Shown: positions 35,468 to 43,644 of the stretch, piece by piece | Layout of the letters: every line of letters begins with the position of its first letter | Position numbering within the stretch: the first letter of the stretch is position 1 | Origin: Ilumatobacteraceae bacterium | Lineage (GTDB): Bacteria > Actinomycetota > Acidimicrobiia > Acidimicrobiales > Ilumatobacteraceae | Direction: 5' to 3' | Length of the DNA: 64,000 bases | Assembly (NCBI GenBank): GCA_024643255.1 | Contig: JAHENF010000001.1 | Location: 59,301 to 123,300, forward strand | Made by a program: the position numbers and the translations under genes | The notes under the pieces: model-generated | What the model was told of the DNA's origin: nothing | Seen by the model: only the letters and a program-made list of their open reading frames with translations | Database searches by the model: none

Positions 35468-36778
35468 ATGATTCGTCGACTACCGCTCGCGCTCATCGTC
35501 GGCCTCGTCGCGTTGGCGGTCTCCGCACCCGCCGCTCGTGCACAGGACCCAGGGCTCCGCAGCGCCGCCGATGCAGCCGGCATCGAATTCGGCAGCGCCA
35601 TCACCGCGGGTGCGCTGTCGGACGAGGCCTACCGCAATCTGCTCATCGACAACGTCAACATGGTGTCGACCGTCGACGAGCTCGACACGGCGGTCGTGCA
35701 ACCGCAGCCCGACGTGTACGACTTCGCCCGCGCCGACGAGGTCGTCGACTTCGCGGCCGCCAACGACATGACCGTGCGCGGCCATCGACTGGTCACCTCC
35801 GACGGGCTCCCCGACTGGATCGTCAACGGCACCTGGACCGCCGAGACACTCGCCGAGGTGCTGCGCGATCACGTGACGACTGTCGTGAGTCACTACGCCG
35901 AACGGAATCCGGGCGTGGTCACACAGTGGGACGTCGTCGACGAGGCATTTCTGCCAGACGGAACACTGCGCAACTCGATCTGGCGTCAGGTGATCGGCGA
36001 CGACTATCTGCAGATCGCATTCGAGGCGGCGAGCGCCGCCGATCCCTCGGCGCAGCTGTTCTACGACGACTTCTACGACGACCTGTCGGTCACCCAGGAC
36101 GCAGTCGACAACGGCGTGCCGATCGTGCCCGGGGCGACGACGGAACGTTCGTCGTGCGCCGACGTCGCCAAGTGCGTCGGCGTCCAGGCGGCGATCGCGG
36201 CCCTCGTCGATGCAGGCGTGCCGATCGACGGAATCGGTCTGCAGGCACGCATCCTGTCGCCGAATCCGCTCGACGTCCCGCAGTTCACGACCTGGGTGGA
36301 GGATCTCGGCCTGCGCTGGGCGATCACCGAGTTGGACGTACCACTTCCGGCGACCGAGATCACCAACGCCGACTCGCTCGCGTTCCAGGCGCAGGTCTAC
36401 TCCGACACGCTGTCGGCGTGCGTGGACTCCGCCGCCTGCGACACCTTCGTCACCTGGGGCGTGACCGACCGGCTGCCCCCCTCGCCGGACTCGACCGGCG
36501 GCGCATTCGGAGGAGCACTCTGGTTCGATGTCACCGACAGCCCGAAGCCGGCTTTCACCGCGATGCAGACCGTGCTCGACGCCTCCGCACCCACGGCCCC
36601 AATGACGTCGTCACCGTCGTTGAGCGACGCCACGATCGCCACAGCCACCCCGTCGACCACTGTCGAACCGGCGGTCGACAGTGGGAACGATGCGGGACCG
36701 ACCACCGGTCTGCTCATCGGAGGACTCGCGCTCGTCGTCGTCGCCGGCATCGTGTTCGCGTTGCGCCGTCGGCGTTGA
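35468..36778 (+). CDS. Secreted, membrane-anchored GH10-like glycoside hydrolase
   Basis: A 436-residue exported protein: signal peptide 1-25 (cleavage after ARA), a GH10 barrel (about 30-380), a Ser/Thr-rich linker (about 385-410) and a C-terminal membrane helix followed by RRRR, without LPxTG. GH10 catalytic glutamates are in place: acid/base Glu159 in QWDVVDEAF and nucleophile Glu288 in AITELDV. Two near-invariant features differ: the WDVVNE asparagine is Asp, and LVWH reads LVTS in RGHRLVTSDGLPDWI. So it may act on something other than xylan. Four cysteines could form disulphides. ATG 35468 fits the signal peptide. Confidence 0.83.
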   Translation: MIRRLPLALIVGLVALAVSAPAARAQDPGLRSAADAAGIEFGSAITAGALSDEAYRNLLIDNVNMVSTVDELDTAVVQPQPDVYDFARADEVVDFAAANDMTVRGHRLVTSDGLPDWIVNGTWTAETLAEVLRDHVTTVVSHYAERNPGVVTQWDVVDEAFLPDGTLRNSIWRQVIGDDYLQIAFEAASAADPSAQLFYDDFYDDLSVTQDAVDNGVPIVPGATTERSSCADVAKCVGVQAAIAALVDAGVPIDGIGLQARILSPNPLDVPQFTTWVEDLGLRWAITELDVPLPATEITNADSLAFQAQVYSDTLSACVDSAACDTFVTWGVTDRLPPSPDSTGGAFGGALWFDVTDSPKPAFTAMQTVLDASAPTAPMTSSPSLSDATIATATPSTTVEPAVDSGNDAGPTTGLLIGGLALVVVAGIVFALRRRR

Positions 36779-36814
36779 CGCCGCCTCGAACCCCACCCGA
36801 GACGACGGGATCGA

Positions 36815-37693
36815 TCAGGCGGCGCGATCGGCGTGTCGTCGAAGCTCGGCGACGAGTTCGTCCCATCGCGAACGGGGCAGGTCGTGTGCCATGTCGGGGT
36901 ACATGACGAGACGGCTACCGGGGACCGCCCGTGCGGTGGCGATGCCCCCGCTCGGTTTGACCAACGGATCGAGCAGTCCGTGCACCACGAGTGTCGGGGC
37001 GACGACCCTGCCGAGCGCCTCGGTGCGATCCGGGCTCGACATGACCGCGGCCGTCTGCCGGGCGACACCGTCCGGGCGGAAGCTGCGGGCCAGGTTCCGC
37101 TCGGCGAGCGCGCGTCGCTCGTCGGGGTCGTAGCCAGGACCGGAGATCAACGCATTGATGGCGACGGCGCGCTCGACGACGGTCTCCCTCGTCGGCGTGC
37201 CGAAGCGAGCGAGCTTCGGCAACAATCGTGGGGCGACCCTGCCGTGCGTGCGGTCGCCGGTGTTCGACATGATCGACGTCAGCGATCGGACCCGCTGCGG
37301 GTGGTCGATGGCGATCATCTGAGCGATCATGCCGCCCATCGACACCCCGACGACGTGCGCGGACTCCACCGACAGCGCATCGAGCAGCCCGACCGCGTCG
37401 GCCGCCATGTCGCCGAGGTCGTACGCGGCCTTGGGTGGCCGACGGGCGATCGTCGCGGCGACCGACCGAGCGGCCGATGGCGGGTCCCAATCGGTCTGGC
37501 TGCTGAGCCCGATGTCGCGATTGTCGAAGCGGATGACGCGGAAACCACTGTCGACGAGCTTGGCCACCAGTGCGTCCGGCCACGTGGTCAGCTGTTCGCC
37601 GAGCCCCATGACCAAGAGCATCGGTTCGCCGTCTCCGTCGACCTCGTACTCGATCGTGATGCCGTTTGCCATCGTCGATGCCATGTGGGCCAC
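36815..37693 (-). CDS. Alpha/beta-fold hydrolase
   Basis: A 292-residue hydrolase with LLVMGLGEQLTTW at the oxyanion strand, RFDNRDIGLS, nucleophile elbow VGVSMGGMIAQ (Ser118 region), LVVHGLLDPLVKP carrying the acid and MAHDLPRSRW with the histidine. The pattern is that of epoxide hydrolase/esterase-like and aclacinomycin methylesterase-like proteins. The substrate is not known. ATG 37693 (or ATG three codons later) is just downstream of the tRNA-Cys hairpin on the same strand. The gene is tail to tail with the GH10 gene, 36 bp apart. Confidence 0.86.
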   Translation of the reverse strand: MAHMASTMANGITIEYEVDGDGEPMLLVMGLGEQLTTWPDALVAKLVDSGFRVIRFDNRDIGLSSQTDWDPPSAARSVAATIARRPPKAAYDLGDMAADAVGLLDALSVESAHVVGVSMGGMIAQMIAIDHPQRVRSLTSIMSNTGDRTHGRVAPRLLPKLARFGTPTRETVVERAVAINALISGPGYDPDERRALAERNLARSFRPDGVARQTAAVMSSPDRTEALGRVVAPTLVVHGLLDPLVKPSGGIATARAVPGSRLVMYPDMAHDLPRSRWDELVAELRRHADRAA

Positions 37694-37722
37694 GGTAACG
37701 CCGGCGCGCCATGCGGGCGAAG

Positions 37723-37757
37723 AACCCCTGAGCAGGAGGATCTCCTGCTCAGGGGTT
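37723..37757 (-). terminator. 16-bp perfect hairpin at the 3' end of tRNA-Cys
   Basis: AACCCCTGAGCAGGAG, a 3-nt loop and its exact complement form an uninterrupted 16-bp stem. On the minus strand the hairpin begins at the last base of the encoded CCA and ends in GGGGTTCTTC. It is likely the transcript terminator or a 3'-trailer processing element for the tRNA. The T-tract is weak, so termination efficiency is uncertain. Confidence 0.6.
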
Positions 37758-37831
37758 GGAGGCGACGATGAGAATCGAACTCATGTACACGGCTTTGCAG
37801 GCCGTTGCCTAAACCACTCGGCCACGTCGCC
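37757..37831 (-). tRNA. tRNA-Cys (GCA)
   Basis: A 75-nt cloverleaf on the minus strand. The acceptor stem pairs GGCGACG with CGTCGCC, discriminator U is followed by encoded CCA, the anticodon stem ACGGC/GCCGT encloses loop CTGCAAA with anticodon GCA, and the T arm contains GTTCGATTC. U73 and GCA are the cysteine identity elements. It is a single gene with no other tRNA nearby, immediately followed by a long perfect hairpin. Confidence 0.95.
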
Positions 37832-37878
37832 AGTGAGGTGCCGAGGATAGCGCCGCCACCTCGAACTGGCTCAGTCGA

Positions 37879-38880
37879 TCATCGAGCGGCCTGCTCCGCG
37901 AACCACACGCCGAGACGCCGCAACCCCTCGTCGATCGACACGATGGGCCGATATCCGAGGTCGTCCCGCGCCGGACGAGGATCGAACCAATGCGCGGTCC
38001 CGAGCTGCTCTGCGAGGAACTGGGTCATCGGGGGTTCCTCGTCACGACGCACCATCGGCCACAGACGCTCGACCGCCGCTCCCACGCGTCGTCCGACGCG
38101 CAGGGAGACCTCTCGCGGCTCGAACGGCACACCCGCCGCACGACAGATCCCTTCGACCAGCTCGCGGATCATCCTCGGCTCGCCGTTCGACACCACATAC
38201 GCCCGTCCCGAACACCGGGCCTCGGGCGACACCGCGTCGAGCGCGGCGATCAGTGCTGCAACCGCATTGTCGATGTAGGTCGTGTCGACGAGCGCCCGAC
38301 CGCCGCCGACCAGTGCGAGGCGACCGGCGCGCGCCCGATCGACGATCCGCCCGACGAGCTGCGTGTCGCCCGGTCCCCACACGAGATGCGGGCGAACGGC
38401 CACCACTCCCAGCTCTTCCGACGCTGCGCCGAGCGCCAGGATCTCGGCCATCGCCTTCGACTCCGGATACCACGCTCGACGCCGTCCGAGCACCGGGGCA
38501 TCGGCTCCGCCACCCACGATCGGCTCGCCGCCGTGGGCGACCGACGGCGACGACACGTGCACGACCCGACCGATGTTCTGGCCGGTCGCAGCTCGGATGA
38601 CGTTGTCGGTGCCGTCGACGTTGATCGATCGGTACTCCTCCCAGTCGCCGACCACTCCGACCTTGGCGGCGACGTGGACGATCGCCTCGCAGCCGTCCGC
38701 AGCAGCCATCACGACATCGCGATCACGGATGTCACCGAGGTGTTGGGTCACCGCTGACCCTTCGCCGAGGCGAGTGGACCGGCTGCGCTGCAGGCACGTC
38801 ACGACGTCACCGCGCGCCGCAAGCGCCTCTACCACTCCCGCACCGATCAGACTCGACGCGCCCGTGACCAGCACCTTCAT
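37879..38880 (-). CDS. oleD: OleD-like NAD(P)-dependent 2-alkyl-3-ketoalkanoate reductase
   Basis: An extended SDR (3beta-HSD/epimerase-like) of 333 residues with the glycine motif VTGASSLIGAGVV at 5-17, HVAAKVG, SSPSVAHGG, YPESKAMAE (YxxxK) and VRPHLVWGPGD. The last motif, with the operon context, identifies it as OleD, which reduces the OleA beta-keto acid to a beta-hydroxy acid in head-to-head hydrocarbon synthesis. ATG 38880 (MKVLVTGAS) starts at the first strand. It is the last gene of oleA-oleBC-oleD, 5 bp downstream of oleBC. Confidence 0.88.
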   Translation of the reverse strand: MKVLVTGASSLIGAGVVEALAARGDVVTCLQRSRSTRLGEGSAVTQHLGDIRDRDVVMAAADGCEAIVHVAAKVGVVGDWEEYRSINVDGTDNVIRAATGQNIGRVVHVSSPSVAHGGEPIVGGGADAPVLGRRRAWYPESKAMAEILALGAASEELGVVAVRPHLVWGPGDTQLVGRIVDRARAGRLALVGGGRALVDTTYIDNAVAALIAALDAVSPEARCSGRAYVVSNGEPRMIRELVEGICRAAGVPFEPREVSLRVGRRVGAAVERLWPMVRRDEEPPMTQFLAEQLGTAHWFDPRPARDDLGYRPIVSIDEGLRRLGVWFAEQAAR

Positions 38881-38885
38881 GCGCG

Positions 38886-41477
38886 TCACGTCAATGATCG
38901 AACGCGTCGGCCGGCGAGGACATCGTCCGCCCACACCGCAACCGCCGCCCGATCGATCTTCGCGTTGTGCCGGATGTCGACCGGGAGTGCCGGTACGACC
39001 AGCACCGACGCCAGCGGACGATCGATTGCAGTGCGCGCCCGCTCGGCCATCGGTGCCTCGGCCACACCGGCGCTCGCTCCGGGCACCTCGAGCACGACGA
39101 CGAGCTGCTGGCTCCCGACCGGCCCCACGCCCACAGCGGCGCTGCGGCGCACGCCGAGCGCTCGTTCCACCGCCCGCTCCACCGGCACCGGCGTGATCGG
39201 CCCGTCCACGCCGTGAATCACGTGCACCGCACGACCCTCGACCCAGAGTCGCCCCTGGGCATCGAGGTGGCCGACGTCACCGGAACGATGCCATTCGCCG
39301 GAGCCGGGGCGGGCCGCACGCTCGGTGGCCCACAATCCGAGGTATCCGTCCGACACCCAGGGCGCTCGGACCAGGATCTCACCCATCGGCCAGGCCGCGA
39401 CCGCCTCGGGCAACTCGTCGGGGTCGAAACCGAGCGGCACGATGCGCACCTCGACACCGGAGACCGCAGGACCGACGCATACTCCCCCGTTGGGTTCGTC
39501 GGCTTCGGCCGCCGTGATCTCGGTGAGTTCGATGTCGGCGACCGGCAACACCTCGGTCATCCCGTACGGCGTGTGCAGGTTCGCTGCGGGTGCAAGTGCG
39601 GCCACCGCGCGCAACGTCTCCGAAGGGACCGGCGCACCCGCCGACAACACCATGCGGAGCCGTTCGAGCCCGAAACGCCGGCGTCCCATCGCGGTCGCAA
39701 CGACGTTGGCGAGCGCCGACGGCGAGGCGAAGGCGAGCGTCGCCCCGATCCGGACGCAGGCGTCATCGAGGATGTCGGCGGTCAGCTCCGCCGGCTTGGT
39801 CACGTCGCAGGCGGGCAGCGCCGTCGGGATGCCGAGCGCCGGGCCGTAGAGGGCGAACGGGGCGAACGCGGCGACCAGCCGATCCTCGGAGGTGATCGAG
39901 TAGGTCGTCGCCAGCGCGTCGCGTTGCGCCGCGAGCTGGCGATGCAGGTACCGCACCCCCTTCGCCGGCCCGGTCGCGCCCGACGTGAACAGCACGGCGG
40001 CGAGGTCGTCGGCCGACGGCTCCGGCGGCAACGTGTCGCCCGGGTCGGCGGTGACGAGATCGGCCACGTCGAGCTGCGACGCACGAGGCGCCCAGCGCAG
40101 CGCCGTCGCTGCCCCCAGCGAGCGTTTCGGACCGATCACCCACGCGGGACGAGTCGATCGAACCGCCCGCCCGAGCGCCTGCAACCCGAGGCCACGATCG
40201 GCGATGACGGTCACGCCACCTGCGCGCCACACGCCGTACACCGCCGACACCAGGTCGACTCCCGGCGGTGTGAGCATCGCCACGTGATCCCCCGGCCGCA
40301 GCCCCTGTCGCACGAGTTCGCCGGCGACCGCCTCGACGCGCCGGGCCAACTCGGAGAATGTGAGCGCATCGCCGGTCGCCAGGTCGACGAACGCCTCACC
40401 GTGGTCGTCGCGTCGCGACGAGATCGCCGACCACACCGAGTCGAACGTCAACGCCGCCACGCCGGCGCGATCTCCCGGACCGTCCGACGTCACCGCCGCA
40501 GCAAGGCGACCCACGACGAGGTCATCCAGCCAACTTCCCGCGATGCCCGCAACGTCGGCCTCGGCCATCACGAGATGATTCGAATTCGCGAAACGGTGCG
40601 TCGTGGTGTTGGGCAGGCGGGCAGCCAGATCGGCGGCGAAGTCGTCGTTGAACACGGGGTCCTTCGCGCCCCACGCCAACAGCACCGGCGCCTTGATGCT
40701 GCCCAGCCGCTCGGCCACCTCGGCGATCGCTGCCTGCGACGGGTGGTCGGAGCGCAACGGGACATCATCGACGAAATCGGCGATGGCCGCCCGGGAGGAC
40801 GCCGTCGGATACGGGGCGCGAAAGGCTGCCCGATCGGTCTTCGAGATCCGGCCGCGCGACAGTCGCGAGGTCCCCTCGACGAAGATCGGTGTGCCACGGC
40901 ACACGAGGTCGAGGATCGGCGCCCATGCCGCGAGACGGATGATTCCAGGCGCCTTACGGCCCTCGGGGATCGCGATTCCGGTGTTGCACAGGATCATGCC
41001 GGCCACCTGACGCGGGTCCTGCACCACCCAGCCCAGCGCGATCGCGCCGCCCCAGTCGTGCGCTGCGACAACGAGCGGCGACGAGCCGGGCAACCCGAGC
41101 GCAACGATCACGTCATCGAGATCCCGTACCCGGTCGGTGTAGCGGCGGCGCTCGACACGATCGCTGAACCCCATGCCGAGCTGATCGACGGCGATCACCC
41201 GGTATCGCCCGTGCAACTGCCGCAGAAATGTCGCCCATGCGTAACCCCACGTCGGGTTCCCGTGGACGCACAGGACGGTCGGAGTCGTCGCCGCGTCGGA
41301 CCCATCGGGCACCCCGGTGTCGAGCACATGCCAACGGTGGGTGCCACCGGTGTGGCTGACCACGTCGACGAACCTCGACCACTTCGGGTCGAGATTCCAT
41401 TGACGCCAGTCGTCATCGGTCGGAAGCTGCGGCGACCAGGACCGTGCGCCCCCGCCGGTGTCGACCGCTGCGGTCAC
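38886..41477 (-). CDS. oleBC: OleBC fusion: beta-lactone decarboxylase plus beta-lactone synthetase
   Basis: An 863-residue fusion. Residues about 15-310 are a haloalkane-dehalogenase-like alpha/beta hydrolase (OleB): CVHGNPTWGYAW, nucleophile Asp in VAAHDWGGAIAL and the histidine in FANSNHLVMAE. Residues about 345-863 are an ANL-superfamily enzyme (OleC): FTSGATGPAKGVRYLHR, TPYGMTEVLPVA, RSGDVGHLDAQGRLWVEGR and the C-terminal HNAKIDRAAV. OleC makes a beta-lactone from the 2-alkyl-3-hydroxy acid; OleB removes CO2 to give a cis-olefin. Natural OleBC fusions are known in actinobacteria. It overlaps oleA by 4 bp and is followed 5 bp later by oleD. Confidence 0.9.
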   Translation of the reverse strand: MTAAVDTGGGARSWSPQLPTDDDWRQWNLDPKWSRFVDVVSHTGGTHRWHVLDTGVPDGSDAATTPTVLCVHGNPTWGYAWATFLRQLHGRYRVIAVDQLGMGFSDRVERRRYTDRVRDLDDVIVALGLPGSSPLVVAAHDWGGAIALGWVVQDPRQVAGMILCNTGIAIPEGRKAPGIIRLAAWAPILDLVCRGTPIFVEGTSRLSRGRISKTDRAAFRAPYPTASSRAAIADFVDDVPLRSDHPSQAAIAEVAERLGSIKAPVLLAWGAKDPVFNDDFAADLAARLPNTTTHRFANSNHLVMAEADVAGIAGSWLDDLVVGRLAAAVTSDGPGDRAGVAALTFDSVWSAISSRRDDHGEAFVDLATGDALTFSELARRVEAVAGELVRQGLRPGDHVAMLTPPGVDLVSAVYGVWRAGGVTVIADRGLGLQALGRAVRSTRPAWVIGPKRSLGAATALRWAPRASQLDVADLVTADPGDTLPPEPSADDLAAVLFTSGATGPAKGVRYLHRQLAAQRDALATTYSITSEDRLVAAFAPFALYGPALGIPTALPACDVTKPAELTADILDDACVRIGATLAFASPSALANVVATAMGRRRFGLERLRMVLSAGAPVPSETLRAVAALAPAANLHTPYGMTEVLPVADIELTEITAAEADEPNGGVCVGPAVSGVEVRIVPLGFDPDELPEAVAAWPMGEILVRAPWVSDGYLGLWATERAARPGSGEWHRSGDVGHLDAQGRLWVEGRAVHVIHGVDGPITPVPVERAVERALGVRRSAAVGVGPVGSQQLVVVLEVPGASAGVAEAPMAERARTAIDRPLASVLVVPALPVDIRHNAKIDRAAVAVWADDVLAGRRVRSLT

Positions 41478-42499
41478 CAGACGATTTCGGTGAAGCTGGT
41501 GTTCAGCCCGGAGCCGATGCCCATGCAGAGCACACGGTCGCCGGTCTCGATCCGGTCGGCCACGCTCGCGAGGGTGATCGGGATCGCGGCGGGCCCGACG
41601 TTGCCGTACTGCGGGAACGTGAGCGGCGCCTTGTCGGGGTCGATCCCGAGACGCTCCGTCATCAACCGGGTGTGGACCTGGCTGACCTGGTGGATGATGT
41701 ACCAGTCCATGCCGACTTCCCAGTCGAAGTCGTGCCCGGAGTGCTTCCAGGCCGCTTCGCCCAGGTCGAGGCCTGCGACGAGCAGGCCATGCGTGTCGGT
41801 CGTCATCCGATCGAGATCACCGACGCAGAGACCATGGTGCTGCGTTCCCGCACGAGCGACACCGCCGACGAGCCGGTGCGCCTCGGGGTGCTCGTCGAGA
41901 CGACACAGCACCGCCGCAGCGGCACCCGACCCGAGGGTCAGCGAGGCGAACTCGGCGAACACGTCGGCAGCCTCGGTGGTCGGCTGCTGCAGGCGGGCGA
42001 TGGTGGTCTCCTGGGTGTATCGGCTGCCTTCGCCGTCGACGATCAACGCGTAGTCGATCGCCCCGGCGTCGATCGCCGCAGCGGCGATCTGCATGCCGTT
42101 GATGAATCCGAGACACGCATTGCCCACGTCGAAGTTCAGACAACTCGGCCCGAGCTGCAACTGGTGATGCACCGCGCAGGCGACCGACGGCTCGAGATGG
42201 TGTTTGCACACCGAGGTGGAGATGAGCATGCCAACCCGGCTCGGGTCGATGTCGGCCGCGTCGAGCGCGGCGCGACCTGCCATCGCGGCGGCCTGATCGA
42301 ACGTGACGCCTTCGGGCCACCAGCGGCGCGCCTCGATCCCGGCGAGCTCCGCGAGTGTTCCCGGCTTGAGCCCAGTGCGTTCGTAGGTCTCGGCGAGCTG
42401 TTCGTCGATCCACGCCGAGGTCACGATCTCCGGCGCTTCGACCGCTTCAACCGCCAGAACACCGACATTGCGGTGGGTGATCACAGAGTTCTCGTTCAT
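41474..42499 (-). CDS. oleA: OleA, acyl-CoA head-to-head condensing enzyme
   Basis: Thiolase-superfamily (KAS III-like) enzyme of 341 residues. Cys129 in GNACLGFINGMQ is the acylation site, His is in IIHQVSQVHT, and Asn in FPQYGNVGPAAIP. STSVCKHHLEPS contains the OleA-type glutamate (Glu103) that deprotonates the second acyl chain, a residue that distinguishes OleA from FabH. It condenses two fatty acyl-CoAs to a beta-keto acid, the first step of long-chain olefin synthesis. ATG 42499 is preceded by AAAGGA with suitable spacing. It is the first gene of the operon. Confidence 0.9.
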   Translation of the reverse strand: MNENSVITHRNVGVLAVEAVEAPEIVTSAWIDEQLAETYERTGLKPGTLAELAGIEARRWWPEGVTFDQAAAMAGRAALDAADIDPSRVGMLISTSVCKHHLEPSVACAVHHQLQLGPSCLNFDVGNACLGFINGMQIAAAAIDAGAIDYALIVDGEGSRYTQETTIARLQQPTTEAADVFAEFASLTLGSGAAAAVLCRLDEHPEAHRLVGGVARAGTQHHGLCVGDLDRMTTDTHGLLVAGLDLGEAAWKHSGHDFDWEVGMDWYIIHQVSQVHTRLMTERLGIDPDKAPLTFPQYGNVGPAAIPITLASVADRIETGDRVLCMGIGSGLNTSFTEIVW

Positions 42500-42586
42500 C
42501 GGCGGTCCTTTCCCATGGATCGGATCAGCCTACGCCATGATCGATGCCCCCACCCGGTCGCTCCGCGCCCTGTTGCGAGCAGTAGT

Positions 42587-42602
42587 TTCGGTCATCACCG
42601 AA
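42587..42602. promoter_or_regulatory. Palindrome between divergent oleA and SDR genes
   Basis: TTCGGT-CATC-ACCGAA is an exact inverted repeat of 6-bp arms, 18 bp upstream of the SDR start and 87 bp upstream of oleA. It could be a TetR-type operator for either gene. No regulator gene is adjacent. Confidence 0.35.
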
Positions 42603-42620
42603 CGATCGACAGGGGGCAAC

Positions 42621-43520
42621 ATGGAACTCGGACCGGGGAAGGTGGCCGTCGTCACCGGAGGTGCCAGTGGCATCGGGTTGGCGATGGCCAACGCGTTCGC
42701 TGCGGCAGGCGTTTCGGTGGTGCTGGCAGACGTGCAGGAGGACGCGCTCGCCGCGGCGGCGGTCGAGGTGGCAGCTCACGGCGTCGACACCCTGACCGTG
42801 GTCACCGATGTGAGCAAGGCGGATCAGGTCGAGGCGCTCGCGACGACCACCGTGGAACGATTCGGTGCCGTTCACGTCGTGTGCAACAACGCCGGCGTGT
42901 CCGGCGCGGCCGATTCCTGGGTCGGGCCCATCGAGAACTGGGAGTGGGTGATGGGCGTGAACTTCTGGGGGGTCGTGCACGGCGTCCGTGCCTTCCTGCC
43001 CCACGTCGCGATGTCTGGCGGAGGCCACATCGTGAACACCGCGTCGATCCTCGGCATCCTGCCGGCCTTCGGCGGTCCGTACGACGCGAGCAAACACGCT
43101 GTGGTCGCGCTGACCGAAGGTCTGTACCACACCGTCAATTCGGCAGGGCTGCCGATCGGTGTGAGCTGCCTGTGTCCGGGGTGGGTCCGTACCGGGATCC
43201 TCGATTCGGAGCGCAACTGGCCCAGCGAGTTCGGCGCCGCCCCCCAGCGCGACGTCGCAGCTCAGATCACGACCGATCACGTCAAACGAGCGATCGCCGA
43301 AGGAGCGCAGCCCGGTGCCGTGGCCGATCTCGTGCTCGACTCGATCCGCAACGACCGGTTCTGGGTCTTCCCCAGCCCGGAATTCCTCGAGGTGGCGATC
43401 GAACGGTTCCACACGATCGAAGAGGGCCTGAACCCCGTTCCCGCCGAGAACATCCCCGGTCTTCCGCCGCGTTCGCAGATGCTCGACGAGGTGATGGCGG
43501 CCATGCTCCCGCCGACCTGA
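42621..43520 (+). CDS. SDR-family oxidoreductase
   Basis: A 299-residue classical SDR. Visible are VVTGGASGIGLAMANAF, ADVQED with an acidic residue after strand 2 (suggesting NAD(H)), CNNAGVSG, NTASILGILPAFGGPYDASKHA with Ser and YxxxK, and CLCPGWVRTGI. The C-terminal 50 residues form an extended tail with FWVFPSPEFLEVA. ATG 42621 is preceded by AGGGGG at 42611-42616, which decides the start. Divergent from the ole operon; possibly acts on a related long-chain alcohol or ketone, but that is inference from position. Confidence 0.87.
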   Translation: MELGPGKVAVVTGGASGIGLAMANAFAAAGVSVVLADVQEDALAAAAVEVAAHGVDTLTVVTDVSKADQVEALATTTVERFGAVHVVCNNAGVSGAADSWVGPIENWEWVMGVNFWGVVHGVRAFLPHVAMSGGGHIVNTASILGILPAFGGPYDASKHAVVALTEGLYHTVNSAGLPIGVSCLCPGWVRTGILDSERNWPSEFGAAPQRDVAAQITTDHVKRAIAEGAQPGAVADLVLDSIRNDRFWVFPSPEFLEVAIERFHTIEEGLNPVPAENIPGLPPRSQMLDEVMAAMLPPT

Positions 43521-43530
43521 CCCTGCCCCC

Positions 43531-43630
43531 ACACCACCAGCGATGAGGTTCCGGCCCACCCCTCGCCCCACAACCTCATCACACCACCACCGATGAGGTT
43601 CCGGCCCACCCCTTGCGCCACAACCTCATC
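43531..43630. repeat. Two tandem 50-bp dyad repeats, related to the array at 116-270
   Basis: Two 50-bp units (43531-43580, 43581-43630) with three mismatches between them. Each contains GATGAGGTT and, after a 21-nt loop, AACCTCATC, the same arms, spacing and period as the array at 116-270; the loop sequence differs. The array starts ten bases after the SDR stop and ends 14 bp before the amidohydrolase stop, filling a convergent intergenic gap. A structural role at transcript ends is likely. Confidence 0.9.
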
Positions 43631-43644
43631 GCAAATGCGGATGT

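Noticed and set aside
37723-37831. tRNA-Cys as an attachment site of an integrated element
   Set aside because: No integrase lies nearby and I saw no second copy of the tRNA 3' end within the window.
38967-42053. A frame of more than 1000 codons antisense to oleBC and oleA
   Set aside because: Codon-position GC bias of the real minus-strand genes creates it; its translation is Arg/His-rich and without domains.
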